Shown: piece after piece, positions 7,871-16,134 of the stretch
How the letters are laid out: the number at the start of each line of letters is the position of its first letter
Position numbering within the stretch: position 1 is the stretch's first letter
Origin: Paraburkholderia fungorum
GTDB taxonomy: Bacteria > Pseudomonadota > Gammaproteobacteria > Burkholderiales > Burkholderiaceae
NCBI RefSeq assembly: GCF_900099835.1
Contig: NZ_FNKP01000003.1
Coordinates: 1,054,001-1,118,000, forward strand
Reading direction: 5' to 3'
DNA length: 64,000 nt
Translations under genes and position numbers: made by a program
Notes under the pieces: generated by a model
Databases searched by the model: none
Told to the model about the DNA's origin: nothing
What the model saw: the letters and a program-made list of their open reading frames with translations, nothing else

Positions 7871-8707
7871 ATGGAATATAAGACTCATCCCAGCACGGCC
7901 GAGCCGGACACTGCCGAATCGCATTTTTCGACATTTGCCACTCCATTGATTGATGAGGCTGTTGCTCATGCTGCCAAATTGCAAGCTAAGCCCGACGCCG
8001 AAGTTCTTCACAAGCTTCGAGTCGCATTGCGCAGGCTGCGGTCACTGCTCTGGGCTTATCGCCCTTTGCTCGACAAACAGCTCGATGACAGGCAACGGGA
8101 GCTCTTTAAAGAGCTCGCAGGCGCAGCTGGACAAACGCGCGATTGGGACATTCTCACAGACCTGCTTTGCCAGGTCTTAGGTCCCGAAAAGGCGTCGCTC
8201 GATGAGCTGCGGGCCGCACGAAAGGACGCGTCGGAGCAAAGCCGCGCCATCCTCTCCCACGCCGGAATCAGTTCAAAGCTGGACGACGCACTCAATAGTT
8301 CTGCTGTTGCCTTGAACGCGTCGCACAGTAATACGCCACTTAAGGAATTCGCACGTAGGCGCGTGCGGGCAGCCGAAAAATCGTTGCACAAACGTATGCA
8401 TCTTGCCGCCCGCAAACGCGGTTCAGACTATGAGGCTTACCACGAGGTGCGCAAGGCAGGAAAGAAAGTGCGATACCTGCTCGACTTCTTCGAGCCGCTG
8501 CTCGCAGATAAACAGCTCCGGTCGGCTAAGACACTGAAGAAAATCCAGAAACGATTTGGCGCGCTTAACGATGTGGTTGCCAGTGAAGAATTGCTCAGCG
8601 CAAACCGAACCTTGTTCACCAACTCGCGCGTCGCAAAGCGCGCAAATGCTGCGCTGGAAAAGGAACGCAAACGCAAAGTTAAAGCCGCCGCCAAATTACT
8701 CCGCTGA
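7871..8707 (+). CDS. CHAD domain-containing protein
   Basis: This 278-residue protein is largely one CHAD domain (conserved histidine alpha-helical domain), a family that binds polyphosphate and other anions through rows of Lys/Arg/His. The signature is HKLRVALRRLRSLLWAYRP, with a second half containing EVRKAGKKVRYLLDFFEPL and the Lys/Arg-rich C-terminus KERKRKVKAAAKLL. No CYTH domain is present. The ATG at 7871 was chosen over a GTG at 7826 because a GGAGG box (7862-7866) precedes it. CHAD proteins in this family group are often found near polyphosphate or PHA granule genes, and a phasin gene lies 1.6 kb downstream. Confidence 0.85.
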   Translation: MEYKTHPSTAEPDTAESHFSTFATPLIDEAVAHAAKLQAKPDAEVLHKLRVALRRLRSLLWAYRPLLDKQLDDRQRELFKELAGAAGQTRDWDILTDLLCQVLGPEKASLDELRAARKDASEQSRAILSHAGISSKLDDALNSSAVALNASHSNTPLKEFARRRVRAAEKSLHKRMHLAARKRGSDYEAYHEVRKAGKKVRYLLDFFEPLLADKQLRSAKTLKKIQKRFGALNDVVASEELLSANRTLFTNSRVAKRANAALEKERKRKVKAAAKLLR

Positions 8708-9168
8708 TTTTTTGTCCAGCATGGATGGCGGCCCTCCTCACGCTACTGGTTCGCTGCACGACGTCGGAGAAATCGCGCGGCGGCCACGTGGCGTGGACGG
8801 TGCCTGATGAGTTCGCTTGCTGACGGCTATTGTTCTGCGTTCTTTGAATGGTAAAGCGGCCGGTATTGACAAGCCACCCTCAAGCCGCCTTGCGTGCGCG
8901 AATTCTCTGGTGCTGAAAAGGTCCGTTACCGACGACGACCTTTTGCTCGCAAATCTGCTTTCAGGAACACGTCATGCGGAGGTGTGAGGAGACTTTCCTG
9001 ACACCTCGCGGCGTGTCGCCGCATCTCGCCAGAACTATTCGTTCTGAGACTCCAGCCGAGAACAGCCGCGCCAGCCTGCGGTGCTTCTTTCACGGCTCCC
9101 GAAATCCGTTTCGCCCGTGGCGCTACAGACGGTCCTCCGTTTAGCCATGGCTTTGAAAGGACCACATC
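8708..9168. other. Gap upstream of the manganese catalase
   Basis: No gene was supported; frames here are short or antisense. The final bases hold a GAAAGGA ribosome-binding site for the catalase. A TTGACA at about 8876 has no convincing -10 partner. Confidence 0.4.
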
Positions 9169-10044
9169 ATGTTTGTTCACAACAAGCGTCTACAGTACAC
9201 GGTGCGCGTTGCCGCGCCGAACCCTGGTCTTGCAAATCTGCTGCTCGAGCAGTTCGGCGGCCCCCAAGGTGAGCTGGGTGCAGCCTGCCGTTACTTTACG
9301 CAAGCAGTCAGCGAAGATGACCCCGGTCGAAAAGACCTGCTGTTCGACATTGCGACGGAAGAACTGAGTCATCTGGAAATCATCGGCTCTATTATCGCAA
9401 TGCTGAACAAAGGGGCCAAAGGCCAGCTCGCTGAAGCGGTCGAAAGCGAGGCAGAGCTGTATCGCTCGATGACGGGCGGCGGTAACGATTCCCACACGAC
9501 CTCGTTACTCTACGGCGGCGGCCCAGCGCTGACGAATTCCGCCGGCGTCCCTTGGTCAGCTGCCTATGTGGACACCATTGGGGAACCCACCGCGGATTTG
9601 CGCTCCAACATCGCGGCCGAGGCAAGGGCCAAGATTGTGTACGAGCGGTTGATCAACGTAACGGATGACGCTGGCATCAGGGAAACACTCGGTTTTCTGA
9701 TGACACGAGAAATTGCTCACCAGAAGTCTTTCGAAAAGGCGCTTCATTCGATTCAGCCCAATTTTCCGCAAGGCAAGCTCCCGGGCGTACCGGAGTTCAC
9801 AAGCGTCTATTACAACATGTCCAAAGGCGATGATTCTCCGCGGGGTCCATGGAACGAGGGACCGGATTGGGAATTTGTTGAATCCCCGGAGCCGGCGGTT
9901 GATGGTGGCGACGGGCTGGCGAGCGTCAACGTATCGAATGACGTTGTTGAGGTCTTAAGTGCAATGGCTTCGCGCACGGCCTCTGATACATCTGCTGACC
10001 CACTCACCGGTGCAGACTTAGGCGCCGGCCAGGCTGTCAAATAG
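9169..10044 (+). CDS. Manganese catalase
   Basis: This non-haem catalase would disproportionate hydrogen peroxide at a di-manganese centre held in a four-helix bundle. The ligand pattern is visible: Glu35 in PQGELGAA, Glu65 and His68 in TEELSHLE, a later Glu in AEARAKIVYERL, and a His in TREIAHQKSF. The length of 291 residues fits the family. The C-terminal 60 residues are Ser/Asp-rich and probably flexible. Placed near the CHAD and phasin genes, it suits a general stress or stationary-phase locus. A hairpin follows the stop. Confidence 0.92.
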   Translation: MFVHNKRLQYTVRVAAPNPGLANLLLEQFGGPQGELGAACRYFTQAVSEDDPGRKDLLFDIATEELSHLEIIGSIIAMLNKGAKGQLAEAVESEAELYRSMTGGGNDSHTTSLLYGGGPALTNSAGVPWSAAYVDTIGEPTADLRSNIAAEARAKIVYERLINVTDDAGIRETLGFLMTREIAHQKSFEKALHSIQPNFPQGKLPGVPEFTSVYYNMSKGDDSPRGPWNEGPDWEFVESPEPAVDGGDGLASVNVSNDVVEVLSAMASRTASDTSADPLTGADLGAGQAVK

Positions 10045-10060
10045 GCCAAGCGAGGGACGA

Positions 10061-10089
10061 GATGAAAGGCCTATTGCGGGCCTTTCATC
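10061..10089 (+). terminator. Hairpin after the manganese catalase
   Basis: GATGAAAGGCC, loop TATTGCG, GGCCTTTCATC forms a perfect 11-bp stem 16 bases after the stop codon. The T tract is poor, but the position fits termination. Confidence 0.6.
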
Positions 10090-10181
10090 AGGTTGTCATG
10101 ATTTTTGACCCCGTCGGCGCGGTGAGGTCCGCCGCCACCTTCACATCAGATGCGCTCGCAAGAAAGACAACCAGGGCTCAA

Positions 10182-10209
10182 TTGACTTCCATCATGATGC
10201 GCCTACAAT
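10182..10209 (+). promoter_or_regulatory. Sigma-70-like promoter of the phasin gene
   Basis: TTGACT (10182-10187), a 16-base spacer, then TACAAT (10204-10209). It lies about 110 bases before the phasin ATG and directly upstream of the PhaR-like operator. Confidence 0.6.
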
Positions 10210-10215
10210 GAATTT

Positions 10216-10230
10216 TGCTGCATTGCAGCA
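10216..10230 (+). promoter_or_regulatory. Palindromic PhaR-type operator
   Basis: TGCTGCATTGCAGCA is a perfect palindrome with a one-base centre and contains CTGC-N3-GCAG, the motif reported for PhaR, the PHA-responsive repressor of phasin genes, in Paracoccus and Rhodobacter. It sits 6 bases downstream of the -10 box, over the expected start of transcription, where a repressor would block initiation. Binding here is inferred. Confidence 0.55.
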
Positions 10231-10317
10231 ATGGACCTTTCGGTTCACGGCGTGTGCACGTTTTCGATCGAACACCTCAGTCGCACCGCACTCGCCGCAT
10301 CCCTTTCTGGAGCAGTC

Positions 10318-10716
10318 ATGAGCACGCTTATTCCCCAACATGCGGTCGAAGCACAGGCAAACATTCAACAGTTGTTCGGCTTTTCGACGAAGGTGTTTGA
10401 AGGCTTTGAGAAGCTGACGGCGCTAAATCTCCAAGTGTTCAAGGCAACGCTTGCTGAGAATCACGCGCTTGCAATGAAAGCATTGTCCTCAAGGCCGGAC
10501 GAATTGTTTGCACTTTCGGCAAGCCTTGGGAAACCGACTGCGGAAAAGTGCCTGGCGTACGGGCGGCATGTTCGGGAAATCCTGGCAGATGTTCAGGGTG
10601 GCCTTACTTCGGCAAGTCAATCACAGCTTCAGCGTTACCAGCAAGACGCCAAGGGCTTTGTCGCAGACCTCACGAAAGCCACTTCCGCTGAAACGAATGT
10701 AGCCGCGACGGAGTAA
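10318..10716 (+). CDS. Phasin family protein (PHA granule surface)
   Basis: The 132-residue helical protein fits phasins (TIGR01841 type), which coat polyhydroxyalkanoate granules. The pattern includes NIQQLFGFSTKVFEGFEKLT and LQVFKATLAENHALAMKALS, then a second amphipathic stretch and an Ala/Thr-rich tail. The ATG at 10318 has a GGAGCAG box. Its promoter region carries a PhaR-like operator and the gene is closed by a strong terminator, so it is a single-gene unit controlled by PHA synthesis. The next gene is a lipase-like hydrolase. Confidence 0.85.
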   Translation: MSTLIPQHAVEAQANIQQLFGFSTKVFEGFEKLTALNLQVFKATLAENHALAMKALSSRPDELFALSASLGKPTAEKCLAYGRHVREILADVQGGLTSASQSQLQRYQQDAKGFVADLTKATSAETNVAATE

Positions 10717-10740
10717 TCGTCAACGGAGACAGTGTGCTCG

Positions 10741-10767
10741 CAGGCAGACTGATCTGCCTGTTTTTTT
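10741..10767 (+). terminator. Rho-independent terminator of the phasin gene
   Basis: CAGGCAGA, loop CTGA, TCTGCCTG, then seven T. Confidence 0.85.
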
Positions 10768-10911
10768 GCGAAGGAGCGAGTGGATGCGCGTCGGGGGGCG
10801 AGCGACGCCGAAGAAGCCGGCACTGGGACTGAGAGTCACACTTTCACCGGTGCGTCACAGCTATAAAGTTCTTCACTTGGTCAATCAATTGACTGCATCA
10901 TCGGGGATTAA

Positions 10912-11667
10912 ATGGACGCCGTTCAATTTGCGCCTCCGTCAGCGTTTCTGCTTGCGCTAGAGCCGCTGCGGGCCATCTCAGACTATTTCGCTGGTTTGAC
11001 GGCTTCATCAACTTCGCTGCCGCGTGGAGATGGTCATCCTGTACTCTTTTTCCCGGGCCTAGGTTCGGATGGAACTGCCACAAAAGCGATGCGGGAAAGG
11101 CTGTGCGGATTGGACTACGACGTTCACGATTGGGACCAAGGGGTCAATCAATGGCCCGAGGACAACCTCGATGGTTTTCTCGACCGCCCTGCTACGCAAT
11201 TGATTCGTCTTCATGCGCGAAATGAACGCCACGTCTCCTTGATTGGATGGAGTCTGGGCGGGGTATACGCCCGCGAACTCGGGAAACGCCATCCGCAGCT
11301 TGTCCGGCAGATCATCACTTTAGCAACGCCATTCGCCGACCAGCCAAACTCCACCCATGCAGGTTGGCTTCTGACGCTACTTAACGGCGGCGTTTCTCCG
11401 CTGGATGGGGCTCAGATTTCGCAACTGAGCATCGTCCCCAATGTGAGATGCACGTCGGTTTACTCAATATCCGATGGTCTCGTAGGATGGGAGGGATGTG
11501 TAAGCACCGCATCCGAATATCATCGCAATGTAGCGGTTGAGAATGTTAGCCATTGGGGCATGCTGCACAGCCCCGAGGTACTGCAGGTTGTTGCGGGTTT
11601 GCTTGCTGAACCTCAGCATAGCCCCGCCTGCGACTTCCTTGAAAAGAGCGTCGCCCTAGTTTTTTAG
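10912..11667 (+). CDS. Alpha/beta hydrolase (lipase/esterase-like)
   Basis: The 251-residue protein has the alpha/beta hydrolase core. PVLFFPGLGSDG gives the oxyanion region, the nucleophile elbow is GWSLGG with Ser114, the probable acid is in SISDGLVGW and the probable catalytic His in ENVSHWGML. The Gly-Xaa-Ser-Xaa-Gly elbow and the PGLGSDG loop fit triacylglycerol lipase-like or PHA-related esterases. No signal peptide is visible, so it is probably cytosolic. A GGGGA box precedes the ATG. Being next to a phasin makes action on PHA or short esters possible, but the substrate is unproven. Confidence 0.75.
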   Translation: MDAVQFAPPSAFLLALEPLRAISDYFAGLTASSTSLPRGDGHPVLFFPGLGSDGTATKAMRERLCGLDYDVHDWDQGVNQWPEDNLDGFLDRPATQLIRLHARNERHVSLIGWSLGGVYARELGKRHPQLVRQIITLATPFADQPNSTHAGWLLTLLNGGVSPLDGAQISQLSIVPNVRCTSVYSISDGLVGWEGCVSTASEYHRNVAVENVSHWGMLHSPEVLQVVAGLLAEPQHSPACDFLEKSVALVF

Positions 11668-11744
11668 ACCTACAATGAGGCGACGTTGGTAGTGGATTGG
11701 CCCGGTTGCTAGAAAGCATTTCCGCCAAAAAAGGAGACTTGAAA

Positions 11745-12098
11745 GTGAGCGCTTATAGCAAACCTGTTGCCGCCAGAGAAGCTCGCATTGAAGTCGCGTT
11801 CCAGCTTGAACTTGCTGTGGGGACCTCGCATATCGCTAGCATGCTACATGTTGCATCCCGCGCGGCGTGTATCGACGAGTTGGTACAGAATTTTGTGCAC
11901 AAACATGGGAGCGTCGAGCTGGGCAGATTTCTAATTGCTCTTGCGGACAGGCTGGACGCTCGTGGCAACAATAACGGTGCTTCGGCAGTCCGGTGTTACA
12001 CGACGGGCAGTGAGGTCGCGCTCCCAGCCGGTAAATCTCCACGCACAGACTCATTGCGTAACAAGCGAAAATCGGCACGTAGAAGTTTCATTGCTTAG
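11745..12098 (+). CDS. Hypothetical protein
   Basis: A GTG start at 11745 follows a good AAGGAG box, which is why it was chosen over the TTG at 11697. The 117-residue product has a helical N-terminal part (VAFQLELAVGTSHIASML) and a basic C-terminus ending RKSARRSFIA. No domain, signal peptide or membrane helix was recognised. It lies 77 bases after the hydrolase gene and could be co-transcribed with it. Confidence 0.5.
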   Translation: MSAYSKPVAAREARIEVAFQLELAVGTSHIASMLHVASRAACIDELVQNFVHKHGSVELGRFLIALADRLDARGNNNGASAVRCYTTGSEVALPAGKSPRTDSLRNKRKSARRSFIA

Positions 12099-12220
12099 CA
12101 TTGCTGTGCTGATGACACGATACGAGCAGATTCCGTGGTGCGGCATACGGATTGCGCTCTTCCCATAGCGGGTTCACACCTTCCGGTGACTATGACCGCT
12201 ATGCGCTTGAGGAGACAACC

Positions 12221-12496
12221 ATGGGACGCTCAACAAAAGGGATTTTGATTTCTGCATTTTTCATCTTTATTTCGGGTGCCGCGTACGCGCAGAGCGCAGG
12301 CGGCGGAGCCGGAGGTGGGCAAGGCGGCACAGGTATGAGCAAGCCGAGTGCAAGTGGTTCAACAGATTCGGTGTCAGGCGCGTCGGGAGCAAATACCATG
12401 GCGCCTGCCGGAGCCACTTCGCACAAGAAGATGAATAAAAAATCGAACGCCGCCATGCCGGCATCAGCTACCAATCCCGCGTCAGGCGGTAGTTAA
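12221..12496 (+). CDS. Small secreted Gly/Ser-rich protein (paralogue 1 of 3)
   Basis: The 91-residue product has a signal peptide (MGRSTKGILISAFFIFIS, cleavage expected after AYA), then a low-complexity mature part of about 67 residues rich in Gly, Ser, Ala and Thr, with a basic patch HKKMNKK, ending NPASGGS. A GAGGAGA box precedes the ATG. Two neighbours, at 13048 and 19314, have the same plan: signal peptide, Ser/Gly/Asn-rich region, Lys patch, and an ending GSGGS or SGSGS. The role is unknown; an exported, probably disordered stress or surface peptide is one possibility. Confidence 0.7.
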   Translation: MGRSTKGILISAFFIFISGAAYAQSAGGGAGGGQGGTGMSKPSASGSTDSVSGASGANTMAPAGATSHKKMNKKSNAAMPASATNPASGGS

Positions 12497-13047
12497 TCGA
12501 TAACGCCGAGCAAATCCTTTTAGCCATCGCCGCGCATCGTTCTTCGTCGTGAGCATCGGACAGCCAAACCGCCGTTGGGCATTCTTATCGTGCATTGCCT
12601 GGTGGCCGCCGCGTAGGAACCCGCTTGCAAGGCTGAGCGGCATCACGTCCTTCGGCCTTCAATTTAACTGTTGAGCTAATGGTATATCTCATCCAAATCG
12701 TTTGAAAATGCATGAAAAGGACAAACGTCCGACACAGTCGCAGCCACATCCGTTCACCCATTCCGTAGCGTTGATACCACGGCGCACCATGTCGGCGATC
12801 TGACTCAATCCGGTCGCGGACGTCTAACGAAGGCCCTGTTGTGCCACGACAACCGTGCAATTATTGAATTGTGGCGCAGAAGTATTGAGACCGCGCATCG
12901 AGATTGACTGCCGCGTCACACACCTTGCCAAGTCGATAGGTATGGACACGGCACCTTCTGTATCGTGCCGCGGGGACGGGTACATCAATTGCGGCGGACG
13001 CTACGTAAGTTCGATGGAGTCGTGTCTACTTCCGCGCGGAGATCGAA
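12497..13047. other. Gap between two small secreted-protein genes
   Basis: No gene was supported on either strand. A minus-strand frame at 12585-12860 has no recognisable family. The last bases provide a GGAG box for the gene at 13048. Confidence 0.4.
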
Positions 13048-13323
13048 ATGAAAGTCGCGAAAAGCTGTTTTTTAGCTTGCATTTTTTTGGTCGCTTCAAG
13101 TAGCTCATTTTCGCAGGGTATGAATGGAGGCGCCGCCGAGGCGAAGGGGGCGAAAGGAACGAGCAATTCGAACGGCGAACGAGCAACGCTCACGAGCTCG
13201 CAGTCTTCCGACCCAACCGCGTCCGGGCACGCTCAGAAGAGTACGCGAAAAAAAAATACGCTTGCCAAGAGTAGGTCAGCCACTCCTGCTTCGGCTGCCA
13301 ACTCCGGTTCCGGCGGCAGTTGA
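13048..13323 (+). CDS. Small secreted Gly/Ser-rich protein (paralogue 2 of 3)
   Basis: The 91-residue product starts with a signal peptide (MKVAKSCFLACIFLVASSSS, likely cleaved after SFS). The mature part is rich in Ser, Ala, Gly and Asn, has a Lys/Arg patch (STRKKNTLAKSRS) and ends NSGSGGS. It shares overall plan and C-terminal ending with the proteins at 12221 and 19314, although the residues are poorly conserved. A GGAG box lies 7 bases upstream. The function is unknown. Confidence 0.68.
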   Translation: MKVAKSCFLACIFLVASSSSFSQGMNGGAAEAKGAKGTSNSNGERATLTSSQSSDPTASGHAQKSTRKKNTLAKSRSATPASAANSGSGGS

Positions 13324-13436
13324 CTCTTTCCGGAGCCGGTGGGGATTAGTGAGTTGACGGGTACAAAGGTGGACCGTAATGGCCCATTCAACATTTGTAA
13401 TCAAGTGGCGGTGCTGACATCGCCTCGCTAGTGAAA

Positions 13437-13650
13437 CGCAAGGGCGTCATCGCGTCATGGACGCCGCGTGGTGTGACCGTGCAGATCGCGATGAAACTGA
13501 ATCGCAGTGGCATGATGAAATGACCTATCTGCTGCGCGACCGCGGGCGAATCGACATTGACCAGCAGGCGAGTGACGAGCAGTAGGTGAGCTGCTACGAC
13601 AGCGCATGCGCCCACGGTTCGCACGGCTCTTCGGCGTTCACCAGTGAAAT
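13437..13650 (+). pseudogene. Internal fragment of an FdhF/YdeP-type oxidoreductase gene
   Basis: This stretch is clearly related at DNA and protein level to bases 40100-40300 of the intact oxidoreductase gene (38672-40972), covering about residues 478-545 of that protein. In frame it reads MDAAWCDRADRD, then TYLLRDRGRIDIDQQASDEQ and a stop, then CAHGSHG. The intact copy has LPCLGRIEIDQQASGEQW and CVHGSHG. A stop codon, frame changes and the missing ends make it non-functional. Confidence 0.85.
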
Positions 13651-13796
13651 GCTGTTGGGAACCGACAGTCGCGGTGGGGATCGCGAAAGCGCAACTCGCT
13701 CATGGGCCTCGCAGTCTGTGATCTTCAGCCGCTAACAGGTATGCCTGTTGCTGGGTACAGTTCCATTTTCCCACGGCTACTGATCAAGGAGCCAGC

Positions 13797-15134
13797 ATGC
13801 GTAGCGATCGCCCTTCCGCAGCCGATTCCGCGCCGAACATTGCGTCAGACAGTACATCCTCTGATCCGGACCGCGGCGAGGCACGGCGACGCTTTCTGCA
13901 ACGTAGTGGCCTCAGTTTAGCGGCAGCCCTCGCGGCGGGGTCGGCGGCGCCCATCCAAGCCGCGGGTTTAGCAGCGGCCGAATCAAATGCAGTCAAGCTT
14001 TCGTTGATCCAGGACCCTGACACGGAGCAGAAGGAGCAAACGCCCGATCCGAACCTGCCTCTCGACGATCGGGTCGGCTATGCCATCGTCGGACTAGGGC
14101 GTTTATCGCTCAATCAGATTCTTCCTGCGCTGTCGCAATGCAAATATTCGAAAGTTGCGGCACTTGTCTCCGGTGATCGCAGCAAAGCATTGAAGATCGC
14201 GCGACAGTACGGCGTGCGCGGATCTGCGGTCTATGGCTACGAAAACTTCGAACATCTCGCCAGCAATCCTGAAGTTCAGGTGATTTACATCGTGCTGCCT
14301 AATGGATTGCACCGGGATTACACCGTGCGAGCGGCCAGGATAGGCAAGCACGTACTTTGTGAAAAACCGATGGCAACGAGCGTCGCGGACTGCCAGGCCA
14401 TGATCGACGCATGTCGGCAGGCGAACCGGAAACTGATGATTGCCTATCGTAGCCAGTACGAGCCGATGGACCGTTTGATTGCAAAGATGGTGAAGGATAA
14501 CCAGTTGGGTTCCCTGCGCGAATTTATCGCCGGTAATTCGCAGAATGTAGGCGACCCCACTCAGTGGCGTTTGAACAAAAAGCTGGCCGGCGGCGGCGCT
14601 TTGCCGGACATCGGTTTGTATTGTTTGAATGCGGTGCGTTTTATCACGGGACGCGAACCGGATCAGGTGTTTGCTACAGTTTCGCAACCCAAAGGTGATC
14701 CGCGTTTCAAAGAAGTAGAAGCTGGGGTGCATTTCATTCTGAGTTTCCCCGACGGCTTTTCCGCCACGTGCACCGCTAGCTACGCCAGTCACGAATCCCG
14801 CTTTTTCCGATTGCAGGGCGCGCAGGGCTGGGCCGAAATGGACCCCGCATTTGGCTACAACGGCTTGCGGCTGCTTCATGGGATGCTGCTGGACGGCAAA
14901 AATGCCGTCGTCGAATTGCAGATCGATCCGCAGGACCAGTTCGCACGCGAGATCGATCATATGTCTTCGTGCGTGAAACGCGATATCACACCGCACACGC
15001 CCGGCGAAGAGGGCCTGCAGGACCAGCGCATCATGGAAGCAATCTATGAATCCGCGCGAACGGGAAGGGCCGTTCGCCTCGATGCGGTTAGTGAGCCGAC
15101 ACGGGGACCAGAGCCTGAGGAGGAGAATTTCTGA
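13797..15134 (+). CDS. Tat-exported Gfo/Idh/MocA oxidoreductase (glucose-fructose oxidoreductase-like)
   Basis: This 445-residue protein has a twin-arginine signal (EARRRFLQRSG at residues 28-38, then a hydrophobic Ala-rich stretch), so it is predicted to be exported folded with its cofactor. The mature part is a Gfo/Idh/MocA enzyme: Rossmann motif YAIVGLGRLSLNQILPAL, the hallmark EKPMA, and a C-terminal alpha/beta domain with GGGALPDIGLYCLNA. The combination of Tat signal and these motifs is typical of periplasmic glucose-fructose oxidoreductase relatives, which keep NADP tightly bound. Substrate is unproven. A fragment of an AraC regulator gene follows. Confidence 0.85.
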   Translation: MRSDRPSAADSAPNIASDSTSSDPDRGEARRRFLQRSGLSLAAALAAGSAAPIQAAGLAAAESNAVKLSLIQDPDTEQKEQTPDPNLPLDDRVGYAIVGLGRLSLNQILPALSQCKYSKVAALVSGDRSKALKIARQYGVRGSAVYGYENFEHLASNPEVQVIYIVLPNGLHRDYTVRAARIGKHVLCEKPMATSVADCQAMIDACRQANRKLMIAYRSQYEPMDRLIAKMVKDNQLGSLREFIAGNSQNVGDPTQWRLNKKLAGGGALPDIGLYCLNAVRFITGREPDQVFATVSQPKGDPRFKEVEAGVHFILSFPDGFSATCTASYASHESRFFRLQGAQGWAEMDPAFGYNGLRLLHGMLLDGKNAVVELQIDPQDQFAREIDHMSSCVKRDITPHTPGEEGLQDQRIMEAIYESARTGRAVRLDAVSEPTRGPEPEEENF

Positions 15135-15171
15135 AAGGTACGTCTAGGGTGTATACGCCGGCCTGTCCTGC

Positions 15172-15516
15172 TTGGTCGATATCGTACTGCGCGATTTGAG
15201 CTGGGAACATTCCCTCGAGGTACTTTCGTCAATAGCCGGCCTGTCGGCAAGAATCGCTCGACGCCTGTTTTCCGCAACGCTCGGCCTCTCGTCGACCGAG
15301 TGGCGACAGGAGACTTTACCCGTGCGTGCGATCGATCTGCTTGCGCATGGCGAGTCCATATCGACGGTGGCAGACGCCTTGAGCCATACCAGCCCCAACA
15401 ATCTTATTGCGATGTTCCGCATTGCTTTTGACGCAACACCGGAAAGGTATGTTCGGGCTGACGGCCACGATGCTGGATCTCAACGTCGTGGCAAACTCAT
15501 TCAGCTAGCGAGTTAG
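15172..15516 (+). pseudogene. C-terminal fragment of an AraC-family regulator
   Basis: The frame, from a TTG with no good ribosome-binding site, encodes the DNA-binding end of an AraC-type regulator: ARRLFSATLGLSSTEWRQ (first helix-turn-helix) and RAIDLLAHGESISTVADAL followed by SPNNLIAMFRIAFDATPERY (second). The sensor domain that should precede it is absent; the Gfo/Idh/MocA gene ends only 37 bases before. It is best read as a truncated gene. Confidence 0.7.
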
Positions 15517-15796
15517 CGCGCCAGATAGCGCGTATCGGTTATCCGCCAAATAATTTGCCATTCACAATCGCTAACGCGCGGGCCACCCGGATTGCCGTTT
15601 TGCGAAATCGGACAGTTGTCCCTTCGACTGGAGACCGTCTGCTAAGGGCGGAAGTACGCGCTCGCTAAAGTTGACTCCCTCCGTTACCGCACCGCCAAAC
15701 AGTCGCTAGAAGTCTTTCGGTTCGCGACAGGAGCTAGGGCGTGGGCGGAGAGTCCGCCATTGTTGCGGCGTTTGCATGCTGCAGCCTCCCATCCAG
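15517..15796. other. Gap between convergent genes
   Basis: Nothing recognisable was found. No clear terminator hairpin for either side could be picked out by eye. Confidence 0.35.
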
Positions 15797-16126
15797 CTAG
15801 TCTTTACCTTCGTATCCATCGACACACCGCTCGACGATCGAGCGTTCCATACTGAGCACTGCGCCGCTCCGCATCAGTTCGGCCGCGTTGCGCTGATGAA
15901 GAGGATCATCGGCCAACGCCTCACGGTAATGCTCATAGGAAGCGAGAGTGAGGAAATCGATCAGGCCATACGCGACGTTCGTCGGCCCGGCGAAATCCGT
16001 CGGGAGCCAGTATCCGACGATCTTGCCCCCTGCGTTGCGGATAGCTTCCAGCTCACGCTCCACGTAGTCGCGGAAGTGTTTTAGCCGGTTTGGACCCAGT
16101 GTGTATCGAATGCAAAGGGTGTGCAT
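15797..16126 (-). CDS. NIPSNAP family protein
   Basis: The 109-residue product is a NIPSNAP-type ferredoxin-fold protein: it starts MHTLCIRYTLGPNRLKHFRD and continues with GGKIVGYWLPT, VAYGLIDFLTLASYEHYREAL and a Glu/Arg-rich end. Bacterial members are small dimeric proteins of uncertain role, often near catabolic genes. The ATG at 16126 was chosen because the frame upstream of it is only antisense-like extension over the preceding gene. It begins 8 bases after the stop of the hydrolase-protoglobin gene, so the two form an operon and probably act together. Confidence 0.8.
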   Translation of the reverse strand: MHTLCIRYTLGPNRLKHFRDYVERELEAIRNAGGKIVGYWLPTDFAGPTNVAYGLIDFLTLASYEHYREALADDPLHQRNAAELMRSGAVLSMERSIVERCVDGYEGKD

Positions 16127-16134
16127 GTTTTGAC

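Noticed and set aside
14103..14996. Long minus-strand frame (297 codons) opposite the Gfo/Idh/MocA gene
   Set aside because: It lies fully antisense to a gene with clear motifs and a Tat signal; it has no recognisable domain and is a product of the GC-rich codon pattern.
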